Source: Alphaproteobacteria bacterium (lineage in GTDB: Bacteria > Pseudomonadota > Alphaproteobacteria > WRAU01 > Hepatincolaceae). Taken from it: a stretch of DNA of 64,000 nucleotides. Numbering within the stretch: position 1 is the stretch's first letter; the number at the start of each line of letters is the position of its first letter. The notes under the pieces were generated by a model that had not been told where the DNA came from, did not search any database, and was given only the letters and a program-made list of their open reading frames with translations. A program made the translations under genes and the position numbers. Where the stretch lies: assembly GCA_009780035.1 (NCBI GenBank), contig WRAU01000007.1:20345-84344 (forward strand), given 5' to 3'. Shown here in pieces: positions 53,715 to 63,127 of this stretch.

Positions 53715-53720
53715 TATAAT
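53715..53720 (+). promoter_or_regulatory. -10 box seven bases before the tsaE start codon
   Basis: Consensus TATAAT with a possible -35 TTGTGG at 53689-53694 (20-base spacer, long). Transcription would begin at or near the ATG at 53728, and no Shine-Dalgarno is visible, suggesting a leaderless mRNA. Confidence 0.4.
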
Positions 53721-53727
53721 TAATTCT

Positions 53728-54192
53728 ATGGAAATAATTTATAAATTAAATACAATTAAAGATACGCAAAGAATTGCTGAAGCCTTAAGCAAACATTTAT
53801 ACGGAGCAGTAATTTTATTAAGCGGCGATATAGGGGCTGGCAAAACTACCTTTGCTTCATTTTTTATTAATGCCCTTTTAGAAATTCCGCAGAATATTAC
53901 CAGCCCAACTTTCCCGATTATTCAATCATATAATAGTGTTAATGGCATAATTTATCACTTAGACTTATATCGCATTGAAACTTTGCAAGAGTTATCTCAA
54001 TTAGGGCTTGAGGAAATTTTATTGCAGACCTGTTTAATTGAGTGGGCGGAAAAATTAGGCTCTTATGCTCCTAAACATTTTGTTAAAATTAGCATTTTTA
54101 ATGAATCTGCTGGGCGGAAAATGGCAATTAGTTTTTCGAAAAAATATGAAGATATTTTTATAAAAATTCAACAAGAATTGGCAAAACAATGA
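53728..54192 (+). CDS. tsaE: tRNA threonylcarbamoyladenosine biosynthesis ATPase TsaE
   Basis: A 154-residue P-loop protein needed with TsaB/TsaD for t6A37. Walker A 'LSGDIGAGKTTFASFFI', 'ITSPTFPIIQSY' and 'IYHLDLYRI' are the family blocks. The ATG is taken; an in-frame TTG at 53710 lies within the putative promoter. Linked to addB-addA as in many alphaproteobacteria, though the intervening sugar kinase/nucleotidyltransferase genes usual there are absent. ATGA overlap with addB. Confidence 0.95.
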   Translation: MEIIYKLNTIKDTQRIAEALSKHLYGAVILLSGDIGAGKTTFASFFINALLEIPQNITSPTFPIIQSYNSVNGIIYHLDLYRIETLQELSQLGLEEILLQTCLIEWAEKLGSYAPKHFVKISIFNESAGRKMAISFSKKYEDIFIKIQQELAKQ

Positions 54193-57140
54193 TTTACAAT
54201 ATTCCATTTGATAGAGCTTTCATTGATGTTTTTTGCGAGAAAATATTAAACGATAATCAAGATAATTTAGAGAATCTTTTTAATTATTTAATTCTTACGC
54301 CTAACCAAAGAATTGTTAATAGTTTGCAGACTGGATTTTTAAGAGTATCGAAAGCCAAATCTTTAATTTTACCAAAAATTATTTCACTGCATGATACGCA
54401 GTATATTATTGCCAACAACTCTGTGGCTTTTAATGATGCACTTAAAAAAGATTTTGCGGATATTTTAAAGCCGGCTATCTCTAAAAGAGAGCGTTCATTT
54501 ATTTTAGCGAAACTTATAAATAAAATGGATTCAGCGTTAAATTTTACGCAATCACTTGCTTGGGCGGAAGATTTAGGAGATTTAATAGATAAGGCTTATT
54601 GGGAAAATATAAATTTTAATAATTTAGATAATATCGTAGAATCGCAATTAGCTATCCATTGGCAAGAGATATTAAAATTTCTGCATATTGCCACGAGTTT
54701 TTATCCGCAAATTTTAGAAGAAAAAGGCTGTATAGATGCAGCGTATCAGCAAAAATTAACTTTGCAGCTGCAGAATAAAATTTTTAGGGAAAATCCGCCG
54801 GCAAACCACATTATTGCTTTAAATCTTTTGAGTTTTTATGATGATAATATAAATTTGCTGAAAACTATTAATAGCCTTAGCAAGTCGGATATTTACTTTT
54901 ATGGCATTGATAAAACTATGCCTATTGATAGCTATGAAAATTTAGAATACACTCATCCGCAAAAAGTATTGTCTTATACTTTAAATAAACTTGAAGTTAA
55001 AAGAGAAGATGTTGTAGATATTACTGTTCCAACCCTTCAAGAAGCTATTATTCATAGAGTATTTGATGATGTAATTTATAAAAATGCGGCTCAACAAGAT
55101 ATTCAAACTTTTGCTGATAAGTTCAGCATTATTAAAACTAAAAATGAAGAAGAAGAGGCTAAAGTAATTGCCTTAAGTCTGCGGGAGGTTTTGGAAGAAT
55201 CTGGCAAAACAGCCGGACTTATTACCAATAATCAAAATCTTATTAACCGCGTGCAAGCCTTGCTTATGCGCTGGGATATAGAAATAGATGATTATTTAGG
55301 AAGTTCTTTAAATAATTCTCTGCAAGCTAAATTTTTTTTACTGGTGGGGAATATAATATCTTATGGCTTTACTCCTGAAGATTTCTTAGCACTTTTAAAG
55401 CATCCCTTCTGCTTAATGAATTTAAGCAGAAGAAATATCTTAAGAGCTGCCCAAAATCTTGATTTTTATTTGTTTAGAAATTTGCTGGATAATAAAACTA
55501 TTGCCGGCTATATAAATGAAATTCAAAAAATGGAGTATCTGCCTGCAAAAATCCAAAGTAATATTCTTGATTTTTTAAACCATATTACTGTAAATTTTAC
55601 AGAAATTTTTATTCTGCAGCAGACATGCCTGAATAATAAAAAAATTAATTTTCAAGAAACCTTAATAAATCATATTAAAGTTGCAGAAAACTTAACTCTT
55701 AATACCGATAACCCTAAAAGTGCCTTGTGGACTGAACAGGCAGGCAAAGAGCTATCGCTGCTTCTTGCCAAATTGTTAGAAGAATCTTTATCTATTGGTG
55801 AAGTTAGCATTAATGAATACATGGAAATTTTAAAAAAATCTATCCTTGATACTAACTTAAGAGAAATTTACAATAAACACCCAAGACTTTATATTTATGG
55901 CGATATGCAGAATAACCTTATTCAGCATGATTTACTAATTGCTGCAGATATGAACGAGGGAGCTATGCCTTTTCTGCCTCCGCCTAATCCTTGGATAAAC
56001 TATACCATGATGGATAAACTAGGATTTTTGCCGGCGGAATCTAATATTGGTTTAAAGGCTAATGTTTTTTCGCAAATTATGGGTGCAAATGAAGTATTGC
56101 TATTGCGAAGCGAAAAAAATCAAGGCAAACTTACAACTCCATCAAGATGGCTGCTGCAGCTGCAGACTTTTTTAGATTACTACATGCCTCTGCAGTTAAA
56201 TACAAAGCAGCATCTTTATGATATTCAGCAAAGTATAGATATTCCTGAAACTTTTACGCCTCTTATATTAAACGGTCTTAGCTTTAATCCGCAGATTAAA
56301 TTCCGTCCGACTAAAATATCGGCAACACAGTTTGAATCCTTGCTGAAGAATCCTTATATATTTTTTATTGAGAGAATTCTTAAAATAAAGCCTTTAGAAA
56401 GAATAAATCCTATTCCTAATAAAAAAGATTATGGAAATTCTTTACATTTAGCTTTAGAGAACTTTTTTGCTAATCTTGAAACTTTTAAAACTTTGCCTCC
56501 TGAAAGAATTTATCGGGAGCTGATAAATCTTGTAGAGGCTCAATTTAAAAATTTTACAGCATCACCTACTTTTAAACTTTTTAAAATGCCAATTATTAAA
56601 AAGGGCATTCATGAATTATTAAATAGTGAAAATTTAGAAAATATTACCAAATCTTATACAGAAATATCAGGCAGCATTTCTGTGCAAGTAGGAGATATAA
56701 AAATTACCATTAGTGGCAAAGCTGATAGAATTGATATTTTAAACAGCAATGCCATCAACATTTTTGATTATAAAACTACATACACTTCTAAAATAGAGGA
56801 ATATTGGCAGCAGCTTTTAATTTTAAGTTTAATTTTATACCATCAAGGTTTTGCAGAAATAAAACATAACCTAGAAGAAATTGAAACTAAGTATATATTC
56901 TTTCCTAATAAATTCAGTGATAGACTGGAGAAAAAAGACAACGGCATTCCTAACATTGCCGCTTTCATGCCAGAATTTTTACTGCAATTAGAAAGCACAC
57001 TAGCAAAATACTATATTGATGCTATTCCTTATGAGTTTAATTTAGAGGATAAAAAAGTTTATGTGGAGCATAAGCACTTTATAAGATTTGATGAATGGAA
57101 CACTAACTTAGCATTAAGTAGCGAGGCAGAAAATGAATAA
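54189..57140 (+). CDS. addB: Double-strand break repair protein AddB
   Basis: A 983-residue AddB of the alphaproteobacterial type. The helicase-like fold is inactive (no Walker A). 'LYIYGDMQNNLIQHDLLIAADMNEGAMPFLPPPNPW' (in parts) is diagnostic. The C-terminal RecB-like nuclease has 'ISGKADRID' ... 'INIFDYKTT' (D...xxD-YK), for cutting the 5' strand. Paired with AddA; its start overlaps tsaE and its end overlaps addA by eight bases. Confidence 0.94.
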   Translation: MIYNIPFDRAFIDVFCEKILNDNQDNLENLFNYLILTPNQRIVNSLQTGFLRVSKAKSLILPKIISLHDTQYIIANNSVAFNDALKKDFADILKPAISKRERSFILAKLINKMDSALNFTQSLAWAEDLGDLIDKAYWENINFNNLDNIVESQLAIHWQEILKFLHIATSFYPQILEEKGCIDAAYQQKLTLQLQNKIFRENPPANHIIALNLLSFYDDNINLLKTINSLSKSDIYFYGIDKTMPIDSYENLEYTHPQKVLSYTLNKLEVKREDVVDITVPTLQEAIIHRVFDDVIYKNAAQQDIQTFADKFSIIKTKNEEEEAKVIALSLREVLEESGKTAGLITNNQNLINRVQALLMRWDIEIDDYLGSSLNNSLQAKFFLLVGNIISYGFTPEDFLALLKHPFCLMNLSRRNILRAAQNLDFYLFRNLLDNKTIAGYINEIQKMEYLPAKIQSNILDFLNHITVNFTEIFILQQTCLNNKKINFQETLINHIKVAENLTLNTDNPKSALWTEQAGKELSLLLAKLLEESLSIGEVSINEYMEILKKSILDTNLREIYNKHPRLYIYGDMQNNLIQHDLLIAADMNEGAMPFLPPPNPWINYTMMDKLGFLPAESNIGLKANVFSQIMGANEVLLLRSEKNQGKLTTPSRWLLQLQTFLDYYMPLQLNTKQHLYDIQQSIDIPETFTPLILNGLSFNPQIKFRPTKISATQFESLLKNPYIFFIERILKIKPLERINPIPNKKDYGNSLHLALENFFANLETFKTLPPERIYRELINLVEAQFKNFTASPTFKLFKMPIIKKGIHELLNSENLENITKSYTEISGSISVQVGDIKITISGKADRIDILNSNAINIFDYKTTYTSKIEEYWQQLLILSLILYHQGFAEIKHNLEEIETKYIFFPNKFSDRLEKKDNGIPNIAAFMPEFLLQLESTLAKYYIDAIPYEFNLEDKKVYVEHKHFIRFDEWNTNLALSSEAENE

Positions 57141-60100
57141 TGCTTCAAGCACTCAGCAGCAGGCATCTAATCCTGAATACTCAGTTTTTGTAAGCGCCTC
57201 AGCTGGCACAGGTAAAACTAAAATCCTTGTGGATAGGTTGCTGCGATTGCTTTTAGAAGGGGTTAGCATTGATAATATTTTATGTATTACCTATTCTAGG
57301 GCTGCTGCCCAAGAGATGATTAACCGTCTTATGAATATTCTTGCAAAATGGAGCATTATGAATGATAACGAGCTGCAGACTGCTTTACAAGAATTGTCTA
57401 ATCGATTGCCAAATGCCGAAGAACTAAATATAGCTAAACAGCTATTTTCTAAAATTATTAACCATCCAAGAGAATTAAAGATTCAAACTATTCATTCATT
57501 CTGTCAGAATCTATTAGCAAGATTTCCTCTTGAAGCTAATATTCCTCCGCACTTCAGTGTAATTGAAGATGTCATAGCTGCAGGTCTTAAAAAGCAGGCA
57601 ACTGATGAAATTATTGAAGCTACTTTAGAAGATTCACAATCCAGCAGCAGCATAGAAAATATTCTTTCACTTTTAAGTAGGAATATCTCGCAATTTTCTT
57701 TTGAAAATATCATTAGAAATATTCTTAATTACTCTGAACAATTAGAATTAATTTCAGCAAAATATAAGACAGATTATTCTTTAGACGGCTTAAGGGCAGA
57801 GATTTACAAATATCTTAAAGCCAATATTAATTTAACCGCTGATTCTATCCTTGAGAGTTATTTTCTTGAGATGTCAGCGGTAAACTTAAAAGACTGTCTT
57901 AAAATTTTTCTAGCTAAAAATTTACGACCTAGCAAATTAGATGTTTTAGCCATTGTAGAATTTATAGAATACCCTATTAGTAAAAAAATACAGCAATTTG
58001 AAACTTGGAAGGCATTTTTTTTAACGAAAGAAGAAAAGCCCAAGCAGAAAATTCTTTCTAAAGAGGTTATTGCCAAGTTAAACGGCGAAGAAAACTTTAT
58101 TTTAGAAACCATTGCAGAAACTTCTAGTGCTCTTTTGGCGGTTATTGAAAAAATTAAAGCTCAAGCCAGCTCTGAAGTAAATTTTGCTATTATGCAGCTG
58201 GCACTAGCCATTTATGACAGGTATCAAAAACTAAAATATGAAAACGGCTATTTAGATTTTAATGACCTTATCATGAAAACAAAAGATCTTTTAAACAATC
58301 CGGCTATGTCAGCATGGATAATGTATAAGCTAGACCAGAAAATTGATCATATTCTTGTTGATGAATCTCAAGATACCAGCCCTATGCAGTGGGAAATTAT
58401 TAAAGCCTTAATTGCTGAGTTTTTTAGCGGCTATAGTGCTAAAGAAAATAACCGCACTATTTTTGTAGTTGGCGATATTAAGCAGTCTATTTATTCTTTT
58501 CAAGGGGCTGATCCATATTCTTTCAGCAAAACCCGCGAATTTCTTAAAAATAAGATTGAAAATGCTAACAAGCCTTTTTTGCAACTGGCGATGAATACAT
58601 CTTTTAGGTCGTCGTCCGGCATTATTAACATGGTTAATTGTATTAGTAAAAATTTATTTGATACTACACAAATTCCTTATTTAACTGAAGATACCAACCA
58701 CAAGGTTTTTCATGATAATAAGCCAGCCAGTGTAGAGGTATGGCCTTTAATTTTTGTAGATAAAGACAGTTCCTTAACCTTGGGGGATAAATTCCAGTCC
58801 CTAGCCCTGGCTATTGTAAAAAAAATTGAAATTCTTCATACGGATTACGGCATTGCCTATGGAGATATTTTAATTCTTTATCGTAAAAGGCAGAATAATA
58901 TCACGCTTGATTATATTGTTAAACTGTTGAAAGATAGAAATATTCCAGTGCTGGGCATTGATAGAATCAATCTTAAAAATAATATTGCCATTCAAGATAT
59001 GATCTGCACGGCAAGATTTTTATCACAGCCTAAGGATAGCTTTTCATTGGTATGTATTTTAAAGAGTCCCATTTTTAATTTAAACGATGCCGATATTTTT
59101 AATATTATTCACTATAATTCAGCACACGATGCTTTTAACAACTTAAAATATACTCATCCGCAGATTCATGCAACCTTGAATGTATGGCTTAATATGGTGG
59201 ATTATAAAAGTGTTTTTGATTTATTTTTTCACATTCTTTACGAATCTACAGATGGTCAAACTAACATCAGCAGATTTATCCAAAGGTTAGGTTTAGAGGT
59301 TTTAGACCCTTTGCATGAATTTATGAATCTAATTTTTGATTTCAAGGCTAAAAATGAGGATAACTTACAGTCTTTCCTTAAATTTTTAGAAAATTATGAT
59401 TCAGCAATTAAAAGGGAAATTTCTAACAATGCTGATTCCATAAATCTTATGAGTATTCATGGCTCTAAAGGGTTGCAGTCTAAAGTGGTTTTTTTATTAA
59501 ATGATTTAGATAACCGCGCGCCGCGCAAAGATATTATGTATAATCGCGATGATAATAATCCGCTTTTGATTATTGCGCCGAAAAAGGAAATAAAATCGCA
59601 GACCATTAAAAACTTGGAAGATACTTATAAAAATTTAGATTTAGATGAATCTAAAAGACTGCTTTATGTAGCTATTACACGGGCGGAAGAGCATCTTTAT
59701 ATTGCCTCAATTTCTAACAATGAAGAGGCAGCAGAAGCAAGCCGTGATTCTTATACTTGGTTCAAAGCAATTACCGCAAATATTGCTGAAGTTTTAGTTG
59801 AGGAAGAGGACGATTTTTTTAATGAAAATCTTGGATTTATTTCAAAAAAAGTTTGGAGAATGCAAAATTTAGCTGACGCAAAAACTAGCAATCCTCCTAA
59901 AACACCAACGGAAATTCCTCAATGGGTATTTAAAAAAGCCCCAGTAGAACCATCACCTAGCAAGCCTTTAACTCCTAGCCGGCTGATATTTGAAGACCCA
60001 TACTTTAGTTCGCCGCTGGATATTCTTAACACAAAAATTCTACCTTTGGTAGTTAATAAGGGTGCTATTATCCATAAAATTTTAGAACAAATTAATTACA

Positions 60101-60510
60101 TTCCAAAAGATGATGCGGATATTTTTATGGATAACTTCTTAGAGCAGCAGCTGTTTGCACCTGCAGATAAAGAAGATATTAAGCAGAATATTAACAATAT
60201 TATTAAGAATCCAAAATTCAGCTTTATGTTTAGTGCTAAAAATTTAAATGAGGTTTCTTTAAGCGGATCTGTTATTGAGAATGGTATATTACAGATGGTT
60301 TCTGGAAGAGTTGATAAGCTGATTATTTTAGAAAAAGAAATTATAGTTATTGACTATAAATACTCTCAATCAAAAAAAATTATGCCGGCAGCTTATAAAA
60401 GACAGATTAATCTTTATAAAAGCCTTCTTGCCAATATTTATAAAAATCATAAAATTAGTGGTTTTGTTCTTTTTACCCAAACTCCAGAATTAATTGAAGT
60501 GTTAGATTAA
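57133..60510 (+). CDS. addA: Double-strand break repair helicase-nuclease AddA
   Basis: A 1125-residue UvrD-type helicase. Walker A 'SASAGTGKTKILVDR' (about 20-34), motif II 'ILVDESQDTSPMQW', motif III 'FVVGDIKQSIYSFQGADP', motif V 'MSIHGSKGLQSKVVFL' and motif VI 'RLLYVAITRAEEHLYIA'. The C-terminal PD-(D/E)XK nuclease reads 'SGRVDKLII' ... 'VIDYKYSQ'. Complete: with AddB it resects DNA ends for RecA. Confidence 0.96.
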   Translation: MNNASSTQQQASNPEYSVFVSASAGTGKTKILVDRLLRLLLEGVSIDNILCITYSRAAAQEMINRLMNILAKWSIMNDNELQTALQELSNRLPNAEELNIAKQLFSKIINHPRELKIQTIHSFCQNLLARFPLEANIPPHFSVIEDVIAAGLKKQATDEIIEATLEDSQSSSSIENILSLLSRNISQFSFENIIRNILNYSEQLELISAKYKTDYSLDGLRAEIYKYLKANINLTADSILESYFLEMSAVNLKDCLKIFLAKNLRPSKLDVLAIVEFIEYPISKKIQQFETWKAFFLTKEEKPKQKILSKEVIAKLNGEENFILETIAETSSALLAVIEKIKAQASSEVNFAIMQLALAIYDRYQKLKYENGYLDFNDLIMKTKDLLNNPAMSAWIMYKLDQKIDHILVDESQDTSPMQWEIIKALIAEFFSGYSAKENNRTIFVVGDIKQSIYSFQGADPYSFSKTREFLKNKIENANKPFLQLAMNTSFRSSSGIINMVNCISKNLFDTTQIPYLTEDTNHKVFHDNKPASVEVWPLIFVDKDSSLTLGDKFQSLALAIVKKIEILHTDYGIAYGDILILYRKRQNNITLDYIVKLLKDRNIPVLGIDRINLKNNIAIQDMICTARFLSQPKDSFSLVCILKSPIFNLNDADIFNIIHYNSAHDAFNNLKYTHPQIHATLNVWLNMVDYKSVFDLFFHILYESTDGQTNISRFIQRLGLEVLDPLHEFMNLIFDFKAKNEDNLQSFLKFLENYDSAIKREISNNADSINLMSIHGSKGLQSKVVFLLNDLDNRAPRKDIMYNRDDNNPLLIIAPKKEIKSQTIKNLEDTYKNLDLDESKRLLYVAITRAEEHLYIASISNNEEAAEASRDSYTWFKAITANIAEVLVEEEDDFFNENLGFISKKVWRMQNLADAKTSNPPKTPTEIPQWVFKKAPVEPSPSKPLTPSRLIFEDPYFSSPLDILNTKILPLVVNKGAIIHKILEQINYIPKDDADIFMDNFLEQQLFAPADKEDIKQNINNIIKNPKFSFMFSAKNLNEVSLSGSVIENGILQMVSGRVDKLIILEKEIIVIDYKYSQSKKIMPAAYKRQINLYKSLLANIYKNHKISGFVLFTQTPELIEVLD

Positions 60511-60537
60511 AAATCTAGTTTTCTCTTGATTTTCTCA

Positions 60538-60546
60538 GGGGGGGGG
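60538..60546 (+). repeat. Nine-G homopolymer upstream of the multicopper oxidase
   Basis: An uninterrupted run of nine G in an AT-rich gap. It lies between a -35-like TTGATT (60526-60531) and a -10-like TAAACT (60547-60552), 15 bases apart, and 79 bases before the oxidase ATG. Confidence 0.85.
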
Positions 60547-60560
60547 TAAACTTAAATTAA

Positions 60561-60589
60561 TTGAGTTTATTATATGAATTTGATAAAAT
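60561..60589 (+). promoter_or_regulatory. Putative promoter of the multicopper oxidase gene
   Basis: TTGAGT (60561-60566), 17-base spacer, TAAAAT (60584-60589). Shine-Dalgarno GAGAGG precedes the ATG at 60625. A G-tract lies 15 bases upstream of the -35. Confidence 0.45.
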
Positions 60590-60624
60590 TGGTAATAAAT
60601 AGTAATAAATTATTGAGAGGTATT

Positions 60625-62112
60625 ATGATAAAAAATATATTTTTAACTGCAGTTTTATCTATTTTTGCTATGGCAGGATTTGCTAAGGAAGTTAGCTATT
60701 CTATTGATATTTCTTCGGTTAATATTAAAGTGGAAGGTAAAAATTTAAGGGCATACCGCCTTAATAATACCTCACCGGGACCAATTATTAAAGCCAATAT
60801 TGGCGATACTGTAAAAATTACTTTTAATAATAAAACTAAGAACGATACTTCTATTCATTGGCATGGGCTATTAGTTCCTAATAATATGGATGGTGTTGCG
60901 GGGGTAACGCAGTCTCCTATTAAAGCAGGCGGTTCATTTACTTATACAATACCAGTGAAGCAAACTGGCACTTACTGGTATCATGCGCACGATTTAACTG
61001 AAGCTGAGGGTGTTTATGGCGGCATTGTTTTAGGAGATGCCGGAGAAGATGTATCAAAAGAAAATGTTTTATTATATGGCGGTCAGCTTCCTGAAGAAGC
61101 TGGCAATATTTTAGGCAGGCTGCAGGAAGGTGATATGAGTATTATGCACGCGGCACATCATGGCGGCAATGCTAATTCCAGCAATGCTAATAATATGATG
61201 GGTAACAATGATTCCAATACTTGTCCTGTTGATGGAAATTCTAATGCTTCTTGCTCTGTTGGAAACAATATGGGTAATATGATGGGAAATGGCGGAGGCA
61301 ATACCAGCAATGGTAGAATCGGTCATTTTACTGATGTGGTTTATGCTAAGCATTTAATTAACGGCTCGGAAAATCCTATTACAATTAAAGAAATTAAAGA
61401 CGGCAAAGTAAAGCTAAGAATTGTTAATACTTATGTTGACGGCTATTTAAATTTTGTTTATTCCGGCGGTAAATTTAATATTGCTGCCAGCGATGGTCTT
61501 GATGTTAAGCCGTTGGCGGTGGATCATTTAAGGGTAGCTATGGGTGAAACATACGATATTGTTTTAACTATGCCCGATAAAACTAAATCTTACGAATTAG
61601 TAGCTTTTTTCCTTGGCGGCAGCGCTTATTCTAAAGTATTAATTGGCAGCGGAGCATTAGTTCCTTTGAAATCTTATAATTATAATGATTACAATATAGA
61701 TCAAGTTTACAATGAATTAAAAACTATCACACCGAAGTTCATCCAGTTTGATAAATTTAATGGTGTAGAGAATCATAATTTTTCTTTAGTTGGCAATCAT
61801 ATGCGCTATAACTGGGAAATTCAAGAAAATGGAGTAAAATTAAATCAGCTAGATGTAAAAGTAGGAGACAAAATAAAAGTTAAAATTACCAATAATTCTT
61901 CTATGCCGCATCCAATGCACTTGCACGGACATTTCTTTAAAGTAATTAGTGCTAAAAACAATTTAATTAAACATACAATTAATTTAGATCCGAATGACAG
62001 CCTTGAATTTGAGTTTATAGTTGATAGTGAGGGCAAATGGTCGTATCACTGCCATAACCTTTTTCATATGGCTAGTGGTATGATGATAACCCTTAATGCT
62101 GTTAAAGGCTAA
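60625..62112 (+). CDS. Periplasmic multicopper oxidase (CopA/CueO-like) with Met/His/Asn-rich insert
   Basis: About 495 residues. Copper motifs: 'SIHWHGLLVP', 'TYWYHAHDL', 'MPHPMHLHGHFFKV' and 'WSYHCHNLFHMASGMM' supply all type 1/2/3 ligands with Met as axial ligand. An insert at about residues 170-230 is rich in Met, His, Asn and Gly ('IMHAAHHGGN', 'NNMGNMMGNGGGN') and has two Cys; similar inserts bind Cu(I) in cuprous oxidases. The signal peptide 'MIKNIFLTAVLSIFAMAGFA' is Sec-type without twin Arg. ATG 60625 is used because the longer frame from 60574 puts 17 unlikely residues before it. Probably detoxifies Cu(I). Confidence 0.92.
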   Translation: MIKNIFLTAVLSIFAMAGFAKEVSYSIDISSVNIKVEGKNLRAYRLNNTSPGPIIKANIGDTVKITFNNKTKNDTSIHWHGLLVPNNMDGVAGVTQSPIKAGGSFTYTIPVKQTGTYWYHAHDLTEAEGVYGGIVLGDAGEDVSKENVLLYGGQLPEEAGNILGRLQEGDMSIMHAAHHGGNANSSNANNMMGNNDSNTCPVDGNSNASCSVGNNMGNMMGNGGGNTSNGRIGHFTDVVYAKHLINGSENPITIKEIKDGKVKLRIVNTYVDGYLNFVYSGGKFNIAASDGLDVKPLAVDHLRVAMGETYDIVLTMPDKTKSYELVAFFLGGSAYSKVLIGSGALVPLKSYNYNDYNIDQVYNELKTITPKFIQFDKFNGVENHNFSLVGNHMRYNWEIQENGVKLNQLDVKVGDKIKVKITNNSSMPHPMHLHGHFFKVISAKNNLIKHTINLDPNDSLEFEFIVDSEGKWSYHCHNLFHMASGMMITLNAVKG

Positions 62113-62192
62113 GATTATGGATTTCTATTTTGCCGCAAGGGTTAATTATACACTGGCACTCTTGCTCCTAATATAAATTTCAAACTATCTAA

Positions 62193-62237
62193 TTTTAAGT
62201 AAAGGCTAATATCTAAAATATTAGCCTTTACTTAAAA
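62193..62237. terminator. 20-bp perfect hairpin after the multicopper oxidase
   Basis: TTTTAAGTAAAGGCTAATAT (62193-62212) and its exact complement (62218-62237) with a CTAAA loop, 81 bases after the stop. No T-run follows on either strand beyond the arm's own ends, so termination is likely but not textbook. Confidence 0.55.
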
Positions 62238-62344
62238 ATGTAAATTTTTGTGCAGCTGTTTTAGGAATATTGAAAATTAATTTGCTATTTGCAAAATAAG
62301 GGTGTAATCTATCTGTGGTTGTAAATATATTATAGTGATTCGTG

Positions 62345-63127
62345 ATGTTTTTAACAAGAATATGCTTAGTGTTTTTTCTATTTTTATTATTGCAAACAGC
62401 TTTATTTGCTGATGAGGCGGTTTATTCTAAAGATGCTTATGACAGGCACGATAATTCTCAAATTACTGCAAATATTGACAGCTATTGGTATTTACAGAAA
62501 AATGATACGAAGCGCTATTTAGCTGTGGTAGGCGCCGGTGCGGTAGTAGCAATGATTGGCGGCGTGGCTATTTTATGGATGCTGCCGGAAGAAGTTACTA
62601 AATGGGATAAAAGCGACGCATCTATTAGTAATTTAGGAAGCCGTTGGGTAGATAATATTAAAGCTGCTCCGGTGTATGATAAGGACGAATACTGGTTAAA
62701 TTATATAGCCCATCCATATTGGGGTGCGGTTTATTATATGCAGGGTAGAAATGCCGGCTTAGGACCTTTCGGTTCGTTCATGTTATCAACTTTTGCTTCA
62801 GCATTCATGTGGGAATATGGCGTAGAAGCATTCGCTGAGATACCCTCAATTCAAGATTTATTCGTAACTCCAATTGCTGGAGCTTTTATCGGGGAAGGAT
62901 TCTTCTATGCTTCACAAAATATCAAAGCTAATGATGAGGAAGTATTAGGATCAAAAGCATTAGGCTGGACTTTGCTTACTATTATGGATCCTGCGTTCTT
63001 AATAATAGAAAAAACCCGTTTGAGAGAATATGTCCGCAAAGATAAAACCCCTGATGAGCATTATAGTTCATGGGGAGTTGGCAATAATAATGCTTTAATG
63101 CTGCGAACAACTTTTCATTTAAATTAA
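62345..63127 (+). CDS. DUF3943-like exported membrane protein
   Basis: About 260 residues. Signal peptide 1-20; a hydrophobic segment near residue 55-75 ('AVVGAGAVVAMIGGVAILWML'). The central block 'NYIAHPYWGAVYYMQGRNAG', 'AFMWEYGVEAFAEIPSIQDL' and 'VTPIAGAFIGEGFF' resembles the DUF3943 pattern (NYxxHPYxG..YY..AR.xG...S..WEYG.E...E.PSxxDL..TP..G..xGE). Function unknown; probably envelope. A GTG just before the ATG is not preferred. It overlaps the following lipoprotein gene by one base. Confidence 0.65.
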   Translation: MFLTRICLVFFLFLLLQTALFADEAVYSKDAYDRHDNSQITANIDSYWYLQKNDTKRYLAVVGAGAVVAMIGGVAILWMLPEEVTKWDKSDASISNLGSRWVDNIKAAPVYDKDEYWLNYIAHPYWGAVYYMQGRNAGLGPFGSFMLSTFASAFMWEYGVEAFAEIPSIQDLFVTPIAGAFIGEGFFYASQNIKANDEEVLGSKALGWTLLTIMDPAFLIIEKTRLREYVRKDKTPDEHYSSWGVGNNNALMLRTTFHLN

